A stretch of 64,000 bases of DNA, from NCBI GenBank assembly GCA_031213475.1, contig JARUPZ010000002.1, forward strand, positions 7,318,730 through 7,382,729, given 5' to 3'. The DNA comes from Nereocystis luetkeana (lineage: Eukaryota; Sar; Phaeophyceae; Laminariales; Laminariaceae). A model generated the notes under the pieces. That model was not told the origin of the DNA, ran no database searches, and saw nothing but the letters and a program-made list of their open reading frames with translations. Each line of letters starts with the position of its first letter. Position 1 is the first letter of the stretch. Positions 37,201 to 64,000 of this stretch are shown one piece after another. The translations under genes were made by a program, and so were the position numbers.

Positions 37201-37439
37201 GCAGCATTGCCGTAGCACATACATGATGCCAAAAAATTGCCGTAGCACATACATGATGCCAAAAAAAACAGGGGGAAAAATGGTACACACAAACAAACAA
37301 CAAAATTTTTCTCACACAGGGATTCTACCCATCTTCCAAACACAACGAAAGCACGCTACGTAGTTGGCTGCCCCACCCAGTGTTTTACACGAGGTGGACC
37401 AAACGGATGTGCGTATGTATTGTACGAGTAGACACTTGA

Positions 37440-37546
37440 AGTCGGAATGTTTTTTTTGTCTACGAAGAGAAACTAGTACTTGCCCCCGGAACGCGATGCG
37501 AGCTTGGCCGAGGACGCCCTTGGCAGGGTCGGTAAGAATGAGCAAG
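37440..37546 (+). other. diverged exon-like stretch (pair with 42043-42186)
   Basis: Ends at a good donor (GAGCAAG|GTAAGG). Its last 50 bp resemble the end of the exon-like stretch at 42043-42186, sharing GCGAGC..GGCCGAG and GAGCAAGGT. The frame reads PRNAMRAWPRTPLAGSVRMS. It appears to be a decayed duplicate. Confidence 0.3.
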
Positions 37547-38520
37547 GTAAGGCACAACCAACAAATAGCGCATTGAGAGGTGTGCCTCGTCTCAGGCTAG
37601 GTCGGTTTCGGCTCAAAACCTATTAATAGTACGAAATCGACTTTGAAGGTGCTGATAGCCTATTGTACCTCTTGCGTCATTATGCACGTTTACAAGATTT
37701 CCCTTCGGAGTCGTGTTACAACAATGACGAGGGTGACGCGAGAACTACAGTACGAAGAAGGCCCGAACCAACCTGGCTGAGTACTCGTGTGTCAATGTTT
37801 TTTGTGTTTGAATCGTGTGAGGCACGGTTCACATTATAACGCTGGGGGCTTGTGTTAGTGATGGTTCCCCAGAGAACAGAAACTGGGTAAAAGAGCTGGC
37901 GGCAGCAATATATATCACCAAAGCGGCTCAGCACTTACTTGCTGCTGTTACTGGCAGACGACAGCAGCAGCAAGGCAGCAGTGCGGAAAATGTAAACTGC
38001 TATGAGTAAAGCACTCGAAACAATTTCGCCAAAATGGAGCGGGAACGTATAAGTATGGCTATCAGATCATACAGCAATTAAAACAGCAAATACAGCAGCC
38101 TGCGGAGAGTTGAAACAACGAACAGTGTGTAATGAGAGCCACAAACAAACAAACAAACAAAAAGTCCAGAAATAATAGTCGAAAACATTCTGGCGACTCT
38201 CGTACGGCCAAACCTCATTGACGATTAATACGCACTCGTATCGTCCGTACGTACATCATGAAAATATAGACACAAAAACACACACCAGAGCAAAGCAGTC
38301 AGTTACTGGCAGAGTCGAACAGCAGCAAATCAGCAGATGAAGCAGGAGCAGCAGCAGTAGGCACGCAGAGCAGAGCAGGACCTTTCCCCTTCCCCCCCTG
38401 TTCCTGACTTGTAATGCTGTCTTGCGTTGTCCCAACCAATGTCGTACGTGCCGCGCATACGTCACCCAGCTGAAGCCCGCCTACTGCAGGCTAGCCGTTC
38501 TGTGCGCGTCGCCTGCTGTC
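37547..38520. other. no supported gene
   Basis: Contains a CAAACAAACAAA run (38142-38160) and scattered CAGCAG words. No exon-like stretch recognised. Confidence 0.4.
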
Positions 38521-38524
38521 AGCC

Positions 38525-38736
38525 TTTGGCGCTAAAAGCCAGCCTGCTTGGGCTAGTCGTGGCGGCCGCCTATCCCGAAGTACACTTGTTTGAGCTAGTC
38601 ATAGCGGCCACCTGAGGCAAACGTACAACTTTTGGCGCTAAAAGCCAGCCTGCTTGGGCTAGTCGTAGCGGCCGCCGACCCCGAAGTATAGTTGTTTGGG
38701 CTAGTCATTGCGGCTACCTGGGACAAACGTATACCT
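38525..38736. repeat. 106-bp tandem duplication
   Basis: Two copies starting TTTGGCGCTAAAAGCCAGCC at 38525 and 38631. Each is made of two related half units (GGGCTAGTCGTGGCGGCCGC and GAGCTAGTCATAGCGGCCAC), so the ancestral unit is about 53 bp. Confidence 0.8.
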
Positions 38737-39182
38737 GTGTCTACAGCCTAAATACCACCTGATACCTTGGTATTGTTTTGTGCTTGAAGCTTTGTTTTTC
38801 ATTAAAATGTATTGCGCATAGATGGTACCAGGTACAAAACCAATTCGCACTATACAACATGATATCTGTATGTGTGCAAATGTAATTGTAAGTACCAGAC
38901 TGCTTTGTATACTACTACAGAGTCATACATACTACTGCTGTACTACCACTATGAATACGTAGTACCTGTATAGTTACGATATACTTCGTATATATGTTGA
39001 TATTATACAAATCAAACAAATTCGGATTCGACGGAAAACAGCAGTGTCGAAAAAGCTATTATAGTGACGACTATATCAGCATCCGCCACACAAACCAGCC
39101 AAGTGCCATCATTAGCTACAGTAGCCATCATCGGTTACACCGAGCAGCCCGAGCTGCTGCGGTCAAAGTATACCAGGAGACG

Positions 39183-39335
39183 TGTCAAGCAAGGGGCGCT
39201 GTCAAGAGTGTACTAGGTATGTAGGACCCAGGGTTCCACACTACAACCTACTGGTAGTAGTTTGGTGTCAGTCTGGGGCAAAATTGCTGTCTGTTAAGGG
39301 GTGAAAGTGCTCTCTCCTGACACCTTTGTTTGTCT
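39183..39335. repeat. dispersed repeat, copy 2 (pair with 102-242)
   Basis: Shares TTCCACACTA, GGTAGTAGTTTGGTG and GGGGTGAAAGTGCT with 102-242, with about 20% divergence by eye. Confidence 0.6.
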
Positions 39336-39339
39336 GCGG

Positions 39340-41050
39340 TAGGAGGTGTACCCGAGCTACAACGGAAGGAAATCTCCGACATGAATATAAAATATATTAG
39401 TATACCGAAGTATGATAATTGTACTGCTTCGCGCTGCCTCAAGACGGTTGGTAAGATCGCACCTCACGTGCACCCCCGGACTCCTGTTTTGCGATCTCGG
39501 GCGGTTCCGAGACCATGTCCGCCTGCGTCAAATAGGCGTCAAGTATGCGGCTTAAATTACACCGTACGCTCGATCAACCACCCACCGCCACTGCCCGCCG
39601 CCCGCCGGGTACTACTATTTATACGTAGCTTACGCCGAACATACGTACAGCAGCAGGGGCAGCAGCAATGACCAATTATTCCGTTTTCGGCACGTACAAA
39701 ACTAATATTACTATTACTAGTCAATCGCGGAGTCGCTGGAGCACCAGGAAATATGATCAGGGCATATTATACAGATACAGCGAGCGAGTAAATCTTTCAC
39801 GAGTTAGATTGGTCCCAATCTATCAGCACAAGCGCTGCTCTAAGCCACTGCCTGACGAGTTTCATGGGCCGATGCCATCATTTCCTGCCTCTTGGTGGTC
39901 TTCGCGTTCGTTGTAGTCGTAGATTCGTACCACTTACAATTACGTTCGTGAAACATACCAGGGTATCAATTAGCCAGTAATATCTGGTACGTAGGGATCA
40001 CCCCGCCTCAACTACAGCAGTGAGGACCGTACTGCTGTAACGGAGTAGCGTAAGTTCCGTAAACTACACATGCTTGCCAAATATGGAGAAAAACACATTC
40101 GTAAATTCGAAAATGGATCTGTTCTAACTATTACCATGGTAAATATTAATAAAGTACCTGGTACATAATTATACGTAATACGTACCTGGTACATGGTTCT
40201 GCGGCTGACGCTGCCCGCTATTGAGGCGAGTCCAAGACCTTGACGGCGATGATAGTGGCTGATAGCGCCATACGGGAAGAGTTATAACATTAGTTTGCAT
40301 CAAGACGCTAAATTCTCATAACTTGACTATTTCTAGTGATTCGTTTAAAAAGTCTAGAAAACTTGCGTAAAACCTCAAAAAAGCCTGACATGAAAGAACC
40401 CGATGACCAATGAGTGACCCGTCACGAAGGCAGCGCGCCAGAAAAAACAATACCATGGTACCAGTAGAGTACAACACGGTGTGTGTCCAAGCCGCCAAAA
40501 CCCACACTCTTACGAAAAAGGAAAGCGTACGGTACGGTACAGGAGTTCCCTGAAACATACACCATGGAGGTGCCCCAAAATCTCCATCATATGATTCGAA
40601 GCAGACATTGCCGGCTGCTGGCCTGTACTCGACCAATGGGAGAGGTTCTAGGCGCTGTTCGAGGTTTTTAGTGGAAGGGCATGGAATACGTACAGGGCAC
40701 AGGACTGTACACACGCAATAACCTTCTATTCCAAAGAAAGAAAGGAAAGCGTACGGTCCTCCTATTGTACAGTGAGAAAGGGAAGCGTATGGTACTTCCT
40801 CCTATCCCACAGGTGAGAAAGGAAATGGCCCCAAAATACAATGTGGGGGCGGTAACATGAGGAGTCGTTAATCGAGAAAAGACTGTGCGTTCGTACTGTG
40901 CGTACAGGAGCCCGGTCTGTGCGTTCGGCAAAGCCATCCACAGACGCTCTGAACGAATATAGTCACATGGTCACATATGGGTATGAAGGAATTCATTACT
41001 CATAAGAGAGTTATAGTGTTGGTAATATCAAGAAAAAGTGCCATGATTGC
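39340..41050. other. no supported gene
   Basis: Three short direct repeats GGAAAGCGTA(C/T)GGT at about 40510, 40743 and 40780, plus TACCTGGTA words at 40155 and 40187. No domain. Confidence 0.4.
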
Positions 41051-41057
41051 TGCTGAT

Positions 41058-41102
41058 TACCAGGTACCAGGTACCTGGTATTAGTTACCTGGTACCTGGT
41101 AT
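41058..41102. repeat. palindromic cluster of TACCTGGTA words
   Basis: ACCAGGTACCAGGTACCTGG followed by TATTAG and TTACCTGGTACCTGGTA: five copies of the word in 45 bp, nearly self-complementary. Confidence 0.75.
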
Positions 41103-41466
41103 GTACTAATCCAAAACCAATCACGAAAGCCGCGATTACTTTATTGTTTTAGTGGACTACGTAATACCGGTACCTGGTAGATGCCTTTATTTCATGTGTT
41201 CTACTATACGCGATACAAACAAAGTGCATGGGTTTTAGAGTGACCATGATAAACTCGGCACGAACAAAAAATATGCCTGTTGTGGGTTTTTGTATGACCA
41301 TACCTTGCAATTATGTGTTGCCTTTAGTATGCTATGCTCAACGGCATATAAATTCAAATAATACAAAAGCATGACCAATAAACCACCCAACCCCCCAACT
41401 AATCAAAGATCAAGTCAACACCCCTTTTTTTATGATTTCCAACTCGTCCTACGAAGTAGTTCTGTA

Positions 41467-41850
41467 CTAGGGGGGCTTCGCTGCGACGGGTTGACGCCCT
41501 CCTTGGCTCTGTGCATGCCCGTAATGCCCGAGGATGTGTACACATATCGAGGCCGGCCGTAAATGCGGCAGCTACTGTAGTACTGCCAAGGGGGTAAGTT
41601 CAATGAACCAGCAGCAAAAATTGCAATTCGGCTCAATGCTTGAATCAATCGATCGAAATGTAATACGAACACGAAGTTGTAAGCAGGAAGAAACGCGAAA
41701 GGCCGACTCAAATGTTTTAAATATCATCATCAGAAATCGCTCTCATCACGGTTCCTTTGCGGTTTCCTCTCTTTGGCCTACTTGGAAGGTGCCGTTGTTA
41801 CCTACGAGCACTTGTTCGTAGGCAGCAGCAACAGCACTACTACTGTTGTA
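41467..41850. repeat. diverged repeat block, copy of 36300-36680
   Basis: Matches the leader (GGGGGGCTTCGCTGCGACGG, CCGAGGATGT, TACTGCCAAGGG, CAATGAACCAGCA) and one 355-bp unit of 36300-37200, with substantial divergence and small gaps. Confidence 0.65.
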
Positions 41851-42042
41851 CAGTGTAGGAGACCTTGTTTACTCATACATCTACACATCTACCTTCTCGT
41901 ACGTATGGTATGATCCAACATGACAATATAGCAACTACAGCAGCAGCACAGCACCAGCAGTAGTATTCACACTCACCACATCACGCTACTGTAAATGTTG
42001 TGCAGTAAGTGATGCTCCCTGTGTTAGAGTCGGGGTTTGCAG

Positions 42043-42186
42043 GAGTACTACGGTGAAGATGAGTTAGAGGATCGGGTCAAAAACGTACATGGATTCTTGA
42101 AAATATGCGAAAACAACACTCCCCATGAGACACACCGCGAGCACGGCCGAGACCACTCCGGGGCAGAGTCGGGAGGGGCGAGCAAG
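42043..42186 (+). CDS. candidate isolated exon, unknown protein
   Basis: 144 bp, open in phase 0, between a good acceptor (GGGTTTGCAG) and a consensus donor (AGCAAG|GTGAGG). It reads 48 residues starting EYYGEDELEDRVKNVHGFLK, acidic then His/Glu-rich. Composition is exon-like. It lies 1.3 kb upstream of the demethylase gene but does not join its first exon in a supported way. A diverged relative of its 3' end is at 37440-37546, so it may be part of a duplicated gene or mobile element. Confidence 0.35.
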
Positions 42187-42501
42187 GTGAGGCTCGAACA
42201 GGAAACAGCGCACCGGGAGGTGGACCTCATTGCGAGCTACCAGGTGTAGCTCGAAAATGGCTCAATACCTGGTGTAGAAAACACCTTTCGCTTGCTTACA
42301 GCCGACTTCAACATCGTAACATCTGTTTTCAAAACAGGAAACTGCTGCTGTATGTACGTTCGTGTATCGGATGTGCAAATATTTATGAAGTGGACGTGCT
42401 GTTCATACGCGGGAGCCGGCCACTGCACAACACTGCTCGTACGTAGTACAATAAAAACTAACCAGTACGTATGTACATATATATATACCTGGTATATTTT
42501 T

Positions 42502-42582
42502 GCTCATCCCATTTATTATCTTCGCACATCTTCTTCTCTCTCTCTCCTTCCAACTCGTAACTCAGATCCGGGGTCACATAGT
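42502..42582 (-). mobile_element. SINE 3' fragment
   Basis: About 80 bp matching the tail end of the SINEs at 9186 and 22048 (CTCATCCCATTTATTATCTT and AACTCAGATCCGGGGTCACA). The tRNA-like head is missing, as in 5'-truncated retroelement copies. Confidence 0.75.
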
Positions 42583-42589
42583 ACATACA

Positions 42590-43520
42590 AGTACCAGGTA
42601 TATATGTATGAGTGCCAGGGTACTACTTTATTAGAGCCACATAGCCAATTCTCCACTCCTGGTCTTCAGAAGGTCTTTCGCGGTCGTACACTGTTACCAG
42701 GTTTCATTTACCTGGTATAAATACTGCTGCTGTCAACTGCGGCTGCACGTTCACCTCCGATCGCGAAGCTTTGCTTGGTGATACTACGGCGCACTACCCT
42801 TTGACTGACATGAAATACTTCTAATATACTTCGTATACCAATACGAGTGCTACAAACACTATCATTACTAACATAGCCACTCCTACTCTTCTACTACGAC
42901 TAATGCTACGGCTACTACTCCTACTACTGCACACGACACGGTTTTCCAAAAAGAAGTCTGTGCAGGTACAGGTCAGCAGTATATTTCCATCGATGTTTGG
43001 GCGCCCTGCGTATCATGTATCACGCGTGGCGTAGGTCCATATATCCCGTTGTGTGGATGTCTGTTACATTTCATGCTGAACGTAGAGAGCTCTCTCAATG
43101 TGAAAGTACCGACGTGTCTGGGGGATAACTTTAATTTCGTACTCGCATCTCGCATGTTTTTAGGCAATTATTTAGCGGCGTTCAAACAGAAACACCAAGT
43201 TCCAACGAAGCATGGAATTTGTATGTTGAGTAGATCTGCAACAACGTTAGTGTACCCCAGAATGGCCTTCGGGTATTGTAGCGGTTGCACCACTTACTAT
43301 TTTTCTGTCTCCCTTTTCCTTGTGTTTCTGCCACTCCACTACACCAGGGTTAGTGCGCACTACTGCTGTACGTAGCTCTACATCAAGCACCGGCAGAGGA
43401 GACTGCTTGTCTCCCGGTGCCATCCTCAAGCAATCTACGTGTGTCGACTCTTTTCTCCTGGGCGCTGGAGACTACTGGAGACTTTTAGCCAGCCAGCCAG
43501 CCAGCCAGCCGGTCACTACG
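42590..43520. other. upstream region of the demethylase gene
   Basis: No gene of its own is supported. The frame of exon 1 is open upstream to about 43320, but that part reads atypical peptide and a CCAG run (43489-43510), so it is taken as 5' untranslated sequence. No clear TATA or initiator could be named. Confidence 0.4.
43489..43510. repeat. CCAG microsatellite before the start codon
   Basis: Five to six CCAG units directly upstream of the proposed ATG of the demethylase gene, probably in its 5' untranslated region. Confidence 0.8.
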
Positions 43521-58233
<14,713 letters not shown>

Positions 58234-58741
58234 TGTAGCACAGAATATGTTGCGCCTTGTGTCATACCCGAGAATGTAAACATGTCGTACCCTGTAGTGT
58301 CGAATCAACATCCTTCTGTGTTTTTTGTGTCTACACAGCACTCTGTCGCGTACCTGGTACTGTGTATAAGAATCGTTTGTATTGAATACTAGTATATCAA
58401 TGGTAGTTATATTTCGGGACAGAGTGGTGTGATGTACCAGGTACGTATTTTGGATTTGTGTTCTCGTGGGGTTGGTCGGTTAAACACTGCTTGCTTCATT
58501 TCGACACAAAAGAACGCTCACCGTGTTGCCCGCCAGACTGTTGGAGGTTTGCTCTATTAATAGTAGGACTGGGAACGGCGGCGCTCAACAAGTGTTACAG
58601 AATCGGGAGCGTACAGGCCATGAGGTCTAGGGTCAGGATGAGGCAAGCAGCGCGGGCATGAGCCTATTCGAAGGATAACTACGAAACTAAAAGCATCAGT
58701 GGTTTGTGCGTGCTCTCGCCTGTAGCTTGAGCTTGTTGCTG
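58234..58741. other. downstream of the demethylase gene
   Basis: No further exon was recognised. The TACCAGGTAC word occurs near 58435. A polyadenylation site cannot be named. Confidence 0.35.
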
Positions 58742-58990
58742 CTGATGGGGGTGTACTCGATAGGAGAGATGTACTCGATCTCATGCGTGCCCGTAGTCAT
58801 AGTCGTATGACCATGGACCCTCGCATCCCTACAATGCCGGGACGGAGCATAGTCGGGTTTTCACCGACCAGGCAGGCATTGCTCGCACCAAGCGCGAAGC
58901 GCCGTGAGGTGTCCCGTGAAGGGTAAGCTGCGTCCTACTAAGAACCGCCTGTGAGTGGGACTTGCATATATGGATGACAGCTTCAATGTG
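58742..58990 (-). mobile_element. G-tract-bounded repeat, truncated copy 3
   Basis: Starts at GGGGGTGTACTCGATAGGAG and matches the first half of the 530-bp repeat, ending near GATTTAATTTCCGGTGTGTT. Confidence 0.65.
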
Positions 58991-59078
58991 TTGATTTAAT
59001 TTCCGGTGTGTTGCTAATGGGGGAGTGCCAATCGAAGAAAAACATGCCCTTGATGCGCCGCTTCCAGTTTAATACCGC

Positions 59079-59335
59079 CAATAGTCAAATGGCGAAGGCG
59101 TGCAACAAGTGAGTACCCCCCCCCCCCCCCCCCCAACATACGTGCTCCATCCCGGCATTGCCGTCAATCTCGAAAGGGATGCGCCGCCAATGGTCAAATG
59201 GCTAAAGCAGGCAACAAATGAGTGTGTCCCCCCCCCGGCGCCCCCGCCCGACGTGCTCCATCCCGGCGTTGTAGGGGTGCGAGGGTCTATGGTCATACGA
59301 CTACGGCCATGCATGACAATGAGTGCACCCCCCGC
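59079..59335. repeat. cluster of three G/C-tract repeats
   Basis: Two short forms (CCAATAGTCAAATGGCGAAG and CCAATGGTCAAATGGCTAAA, each followed by GCAACAA(G/A)TGAGT and a C run) and one minimal unit (GGTCTATGGTCATACGACTA). C runs separate them, so the family occurs here in tandem. Confidence 0.7.
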
Positions 59336-59371
59336 CCCGCCCCGCCCCGCCCCGCCCCGCCCCGCCCCGCC
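59330..59371. repeat. CCCCG pentanucleotide run
   Basis: Eight or so CCCCG units directly after the last G/C-tract repeat. Confidence 0.9.
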
Positions 59372-59544
59372 TCGTCCCTCTTGGAATGATTCAGGCGGCG
59401 GTTAGAGACTTCAGGGCGAACATCAACCCCTTCTGATGGCGCTTCAGTCTGCGAACAGACGACAGCACGACAGCAACTGCCCACAGCACGCAGCACCAAG
59501 AGTATAGTAGCTGCAATAGCGCCACTAGTAGAACACTGCTAGTG

Positions 59545-59655
59545 GCGCTACAACAGTAGCAGCACCTGCAGCAGCAGCAGCACCTGCAGCAGCAGCAGCA
59601 CCTGTAGCAGCAGCAGCACCTGCAGCAGCAGCAGCTAAAGGGGGGGGGGGGGGGT
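59545..59655. repeat. CAGCAGCAGCACCTG minisatellite and poly-G
   Basis: Four to five units of GCAGCAGCAGCACCT(G/A) followed by a run of about 14 G. Confidence 0.85.
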
Positions 59656-61500
59656 GCATAGGAAAAGTCTGGCGCGCAAGTGCTCTGTCATCCTAGTTTT
59701 TGTTCCGTCGGGGATACAGTCATCATGCGACGTGCGGTGCGGTGCCGTGCCGTGCGGTGTGGTTACGTACGTCCCTTGCGTACTGCTACTCTCTCCCGAC
59801 GCTCCTGCGACTATTGACCCCTCATGTTTTACCTTTTACCGTTTCGTGTCACTCGTCGTACGTATATACCTGGTATATAGTAGTGTTGGCGCATGCGTGC
59901 CACGTTGATAATGCAAAAAATGCTACGCATATGAAAGAGACCGGTCTTTATTGGGACGCGTCAAGGCGTCTTTTCGCCTCAACATACTAGTTTTAGTGTA
60001 GGGGCGGTCAGTCAAGGGGTCAAACCACGGTATCCTCTTGTATGTGCTGTGTGCGCGTGCGTGTACGTGTGAGTGAAGTGTGTGTGCCAGTGACGAGTTG
60101 TTTGTGTCTGCGTACGCGCATAGTACGTCCCGTTTTCGTTTTTTTTCTCGTTTTGTTTGATTTTTGTTTGGTTTTCGCTCTTGTTTTTTATTTTATTTTG
60201 TCCTTCCGTTTTTGTGTTCGAATTTTGTTCGAATTGTTTTCTTTCCGCATGATTTTCCAGTTTTTTTTTTGTGTCCCCGATTCTGTTTCCGATTCTTTTT
60301 TGTTTTGTCTCCATCTCAATGGAGGCCCATGACATTTTTTTTTTCCCCTAACTGTACCGGTACGAGTATGTCGTCTTTTGCCGCGACGAGCAAGAAGATG
60401 TAAGGCGAGAAGCGACAGACCGCAAAAAAAAGGTTGATCCCAAACCGCTCGAAGCTTTTCGTTCGATGGGCGAGGCGAGGGTGAAGGCAGGGGGGTAGAG
60501 TAGGGGTGGGAGGCGGGGGGGGGGGGGGGGGGGGGGCGGGGGGGGGGGGGGGGCAGTGGCAGCTGCGTTTTGCAAGACACGAACGATTACTTCTTACGGT
60601 CTGTTTTTGAATAGAAGAGTCTGATAGAGAGATGGAAGAATTGGCTTTGAACGTTCCTCGGACGAGGCCGGGGCGAAGGAAGGGCACAACCTGGCATGGC
60701 GGACAACAGAGCGTAGCATGGGAAAAGACAGAGCGTAAAACATGGCAAAGCATGGATTGGGGTTGAAAAAAAAGGGGAAGACAGGGCGCGATATTCTGTA
60801 GCAGCCCCCAGCGCCGGATCCCCGCGCATCCCCACCCACCCGCCTGCCTGCCCCTCCGTGTGGGTGATCGACACAGTCATCGCGCGCCCCAGATGTCGCT
60901 GTGCTTCCAAACCCTGCTTCGTGTCTCGGGAGGGGACGCAGGGCGGAGACAGGCACAGGGTGGAGTGGGCGAGAGGGAGGCGGAAGGGGGACAGACGGCA
61001 AACCACTATTATTATTTTTCTCATGTGTACCGCGGTAACGGTAGAGAGATGGAAAGAACAGAGAGAGGGGGGGGTAAAGGGAAGGAGGAGTGGGGCGGGG
61101 GGGGGGAGAGATAGGCATGGGAGGTATGGGGATGCCGGAAAATTGACGGGGGGGGGAAGGCGTATGATGGTGAGACAGGTGAAACTGAGAGGAGAAACGG
61201 GTGACCATGAGGAACGAGGAAAGGAGAAGTAGAAAGAGGGCGGGAGGAGGAGGAGGAGGAGGAGGAGGGCCGGGGGGGGGGAGGGAGGCGGCAGAGGAGC
61301 ACATGAAAAAAATATGCCCTCGGGATTTGCGTGATTCGTGGGGCGATGTTTTTTGCTTCACTGCATGTATAGTCTCCTCGCACTTGGGACATAGGCGGCA
61401 GAGCGGCGTGTGGAAACCCCTCGATGCGTTACTGCACCAGGCCCAGCGTGACACGAACTAACCGCTGCCAAATATTTGAACGAAAAGTCGGTGGTTTGTT
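59656..61500. other. no supported gene; poly-G and T-rich DNA
   Basis: T-rich 60130-60310, a poly-G tract at 60515-60554 and G-rich, purine-rich DNA at 61060-61290. Open frames are Pro/Ser-rich readings of these tracts. Confidence 0.4.
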
Positions 61501-61507
61501 GCTTGAG

Positions 61508-61563
61508 GGGGGGGGGGGGGGGGGGGGAGGGGGGGGGGGGAAGGGGGGGGGGGGAGGGGGGGG
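61508..61563. repeat. poly-G tract
   Basis: G run of about 55 bases with isolated A interruptions, like that at 57129-57185. Confidence 0.9.
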
Positions 61564-61880
61564 CATCATGTTTTTTTGTGTTCACTTTTTTTTTTCAGTC
61601 CTTCGGTGGGAAAGTAGTTTTCTTAACGAAGTACTGGTGCGTATAGTAGGAAGTTTCAAGTTTCAGTTTCTAGGGTTCAGAAGGGAGCGCACTGTAGTAC
61701 TACTACTAGCTGCGCGGCTGGTCGCGAAAAACGAATGGCTGACCAGACGGATTAGCAAAATTAGCAAAATCAACAACCAAGGAGAACGAAATCTGTTATA
61801 TCGGTGTGTATCAATGTCAGCAACAACGACAATGACGCAAGCGATCATGATGCAAGCATGTGGAGCGTCTGTTGCTTTTA

Positions 61881-61981
61881 CGGGGGGCCATAGTTAATAG
61901 GACCTATGGTACACATAAAAACCTATATATATTTAACCATTTTTACTAACAATATTTGGTCCTATTTACTATGGTCCCCCG
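61881..61981. mobile_element. TA-flanked MITE, copy 4
   Basis: A 101-bp copy flanked by TA on both sides. The left arm is CGGGGGGCCATAGTTAATAG and the right arm ends TATGGTCCCCCG. Confidence 0.8.
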
Positions 61982-61984
61982 TAG

Positions 61985-62725
61985 TAGTCGTTTTCGGCGA
62001 ACACGGCTCAAAAGAAAAGGAACCACGCCGCCATACGAGCGCTGCGAATCGATGCGAGCCGTCGATGCTGCTCCTCTTCTGCTGCTTGCTCCGATCGAAT
62101 ACTACTTCGAAGCTACAAGGGAACAAAGGCAGCCGTCGGCAACAAACGGCTCATCCCCCTTCTCCCCGTCCTGATGACGAACATTGTCGCTCTCCGATGC
62201 CATGAGAAATTTACACCTTTTTACTTGTTGAAAAAAAAAACGTGCACAACTATATGCACGAGGCACCGGGTTCATTGTTTGGGGGAAAAAAACGGCTTCT
62301 GTGTGAACCTGCTTACTAATACCGTCCTGCACAAACAGGCACACCCCTACTGCTGCCATTCAGGCACCAACTGCACCAGAGAAGCGTAGTACATAGAGCG
62401 ACTCCCGAAGCCAGCCGAGAGGGCAGGGGTGCGCGCCTGCTTAGTTCGGGCGCGTTTTGCTGCGATAAATAATGCTATTCATGAACATTTGTTCTCCGCT
62501 TATGTATCCCGAATCATCATGGCATCATTCGATTGAAAAAAAGGAGTTTTCTTCCAAGCCGTTATTTCCGATAAATTCCATTTATTTGCATTTTTTATCA
62601 AGTGTTTTTTGGTTTACGGACCGTCGGTCGGACGGAAAACTTATTTTTCTATTTTGCGCTTAGACCTTGCTCCAGGTTGGCGCCTTGGGAAAAAAAATAC
62701 CACACCACGCGGCTCGCTTTAGCAT
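61985..62725. other. no supported gene
   Basis: Short open frames only. 62000-62170 is mildly GC-rich, but no splice-consistent exon was found. Confidence 0.35.
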
Positions 62726-62726
62726 T

Positions 62727-64000
<1,274 letters not shown>

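Noticed and set aside
43320..43520. Upstream extension of the demethylase start
   Set aside because: The frame is open, but the peptide is Cys/Ser-rich and runs through a CCAG microsatellite; ATG 43521 is the more credible start.

Overview
The window is nuclear DNA of a eukaryote. It has no operons or ribosome binding sites. Its genes are broken into many short GC-rich exons by GT-AG introns (mostly about 200-1,050 bp, donors mostly GTGAG or GTGCG), separated by long AT-richer, repeat-filled DNA. Intron size and donor style, internal TTAGGG blocks and the two protein families suggest a brown-alga-like stramenopile. That placement is inference; no rRNA or organelle marker is present.

Two genes are supported by matching splice phases and recognisable domains, both on the + strand. 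(1) 17159-21267: the 3' part of a gene for a PX-domain (phosphoinositide-binding, sorting-nexin-like) protein with a Ser/Pro/Ala-rich tail; its 5' exons were not found. (2) 43521-58233: a 13-exon gene for a JmjN-JmjC-C5HC2 histone lysine demethylase of the KDM5 type, about 898 residues, with the iron-binding His/Glu/His set intact. Weaker coding candidates are two minus-strand exons at 31.4-32.0 kb, an isolated exon at 42043-42186 and an exon at 14.4 kb that could precede the PX exons.

The rest is repeats. 0-13 kb: non-coding DNA with minisatellite arrays (CCGCACCG type, TCTTAG type and a higher-order array near 12 kb), a SINE and TTAGGG repeats. 14-21.5 kb: the PX gene, whose introns carry a 780-bp Harbinger-like element and hairpin MITEs. 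21.5-43 kb: gene-poor, with a second SINE, G-tract-bounded repeats and diverged duplications. 43.5-58.2 kb: the demethylase gene; its 4.6-kb intron 9 holds a broken non-LTR retrotransposon. 58.2-64 kb: repeats and poly-G, ending in a TAG array of more than 1.2 kb that runs off the window.

At least five short mobile families can be defined by internal comparison: a TTAA-flanked hairpin MITE (piggyBac-like), a TA-flanked MITE (Tc1/mariner-like), a TTA-flanked Harbinger-like element, a tRNA-derived SINE, and repeats bounded by runs of G or C. The short word TACCTGGTA/TACCAGGTA is scattered through all non-coding DNA. The two genes have no evident functional link: one acts on chromatin, the other probably on membranes.
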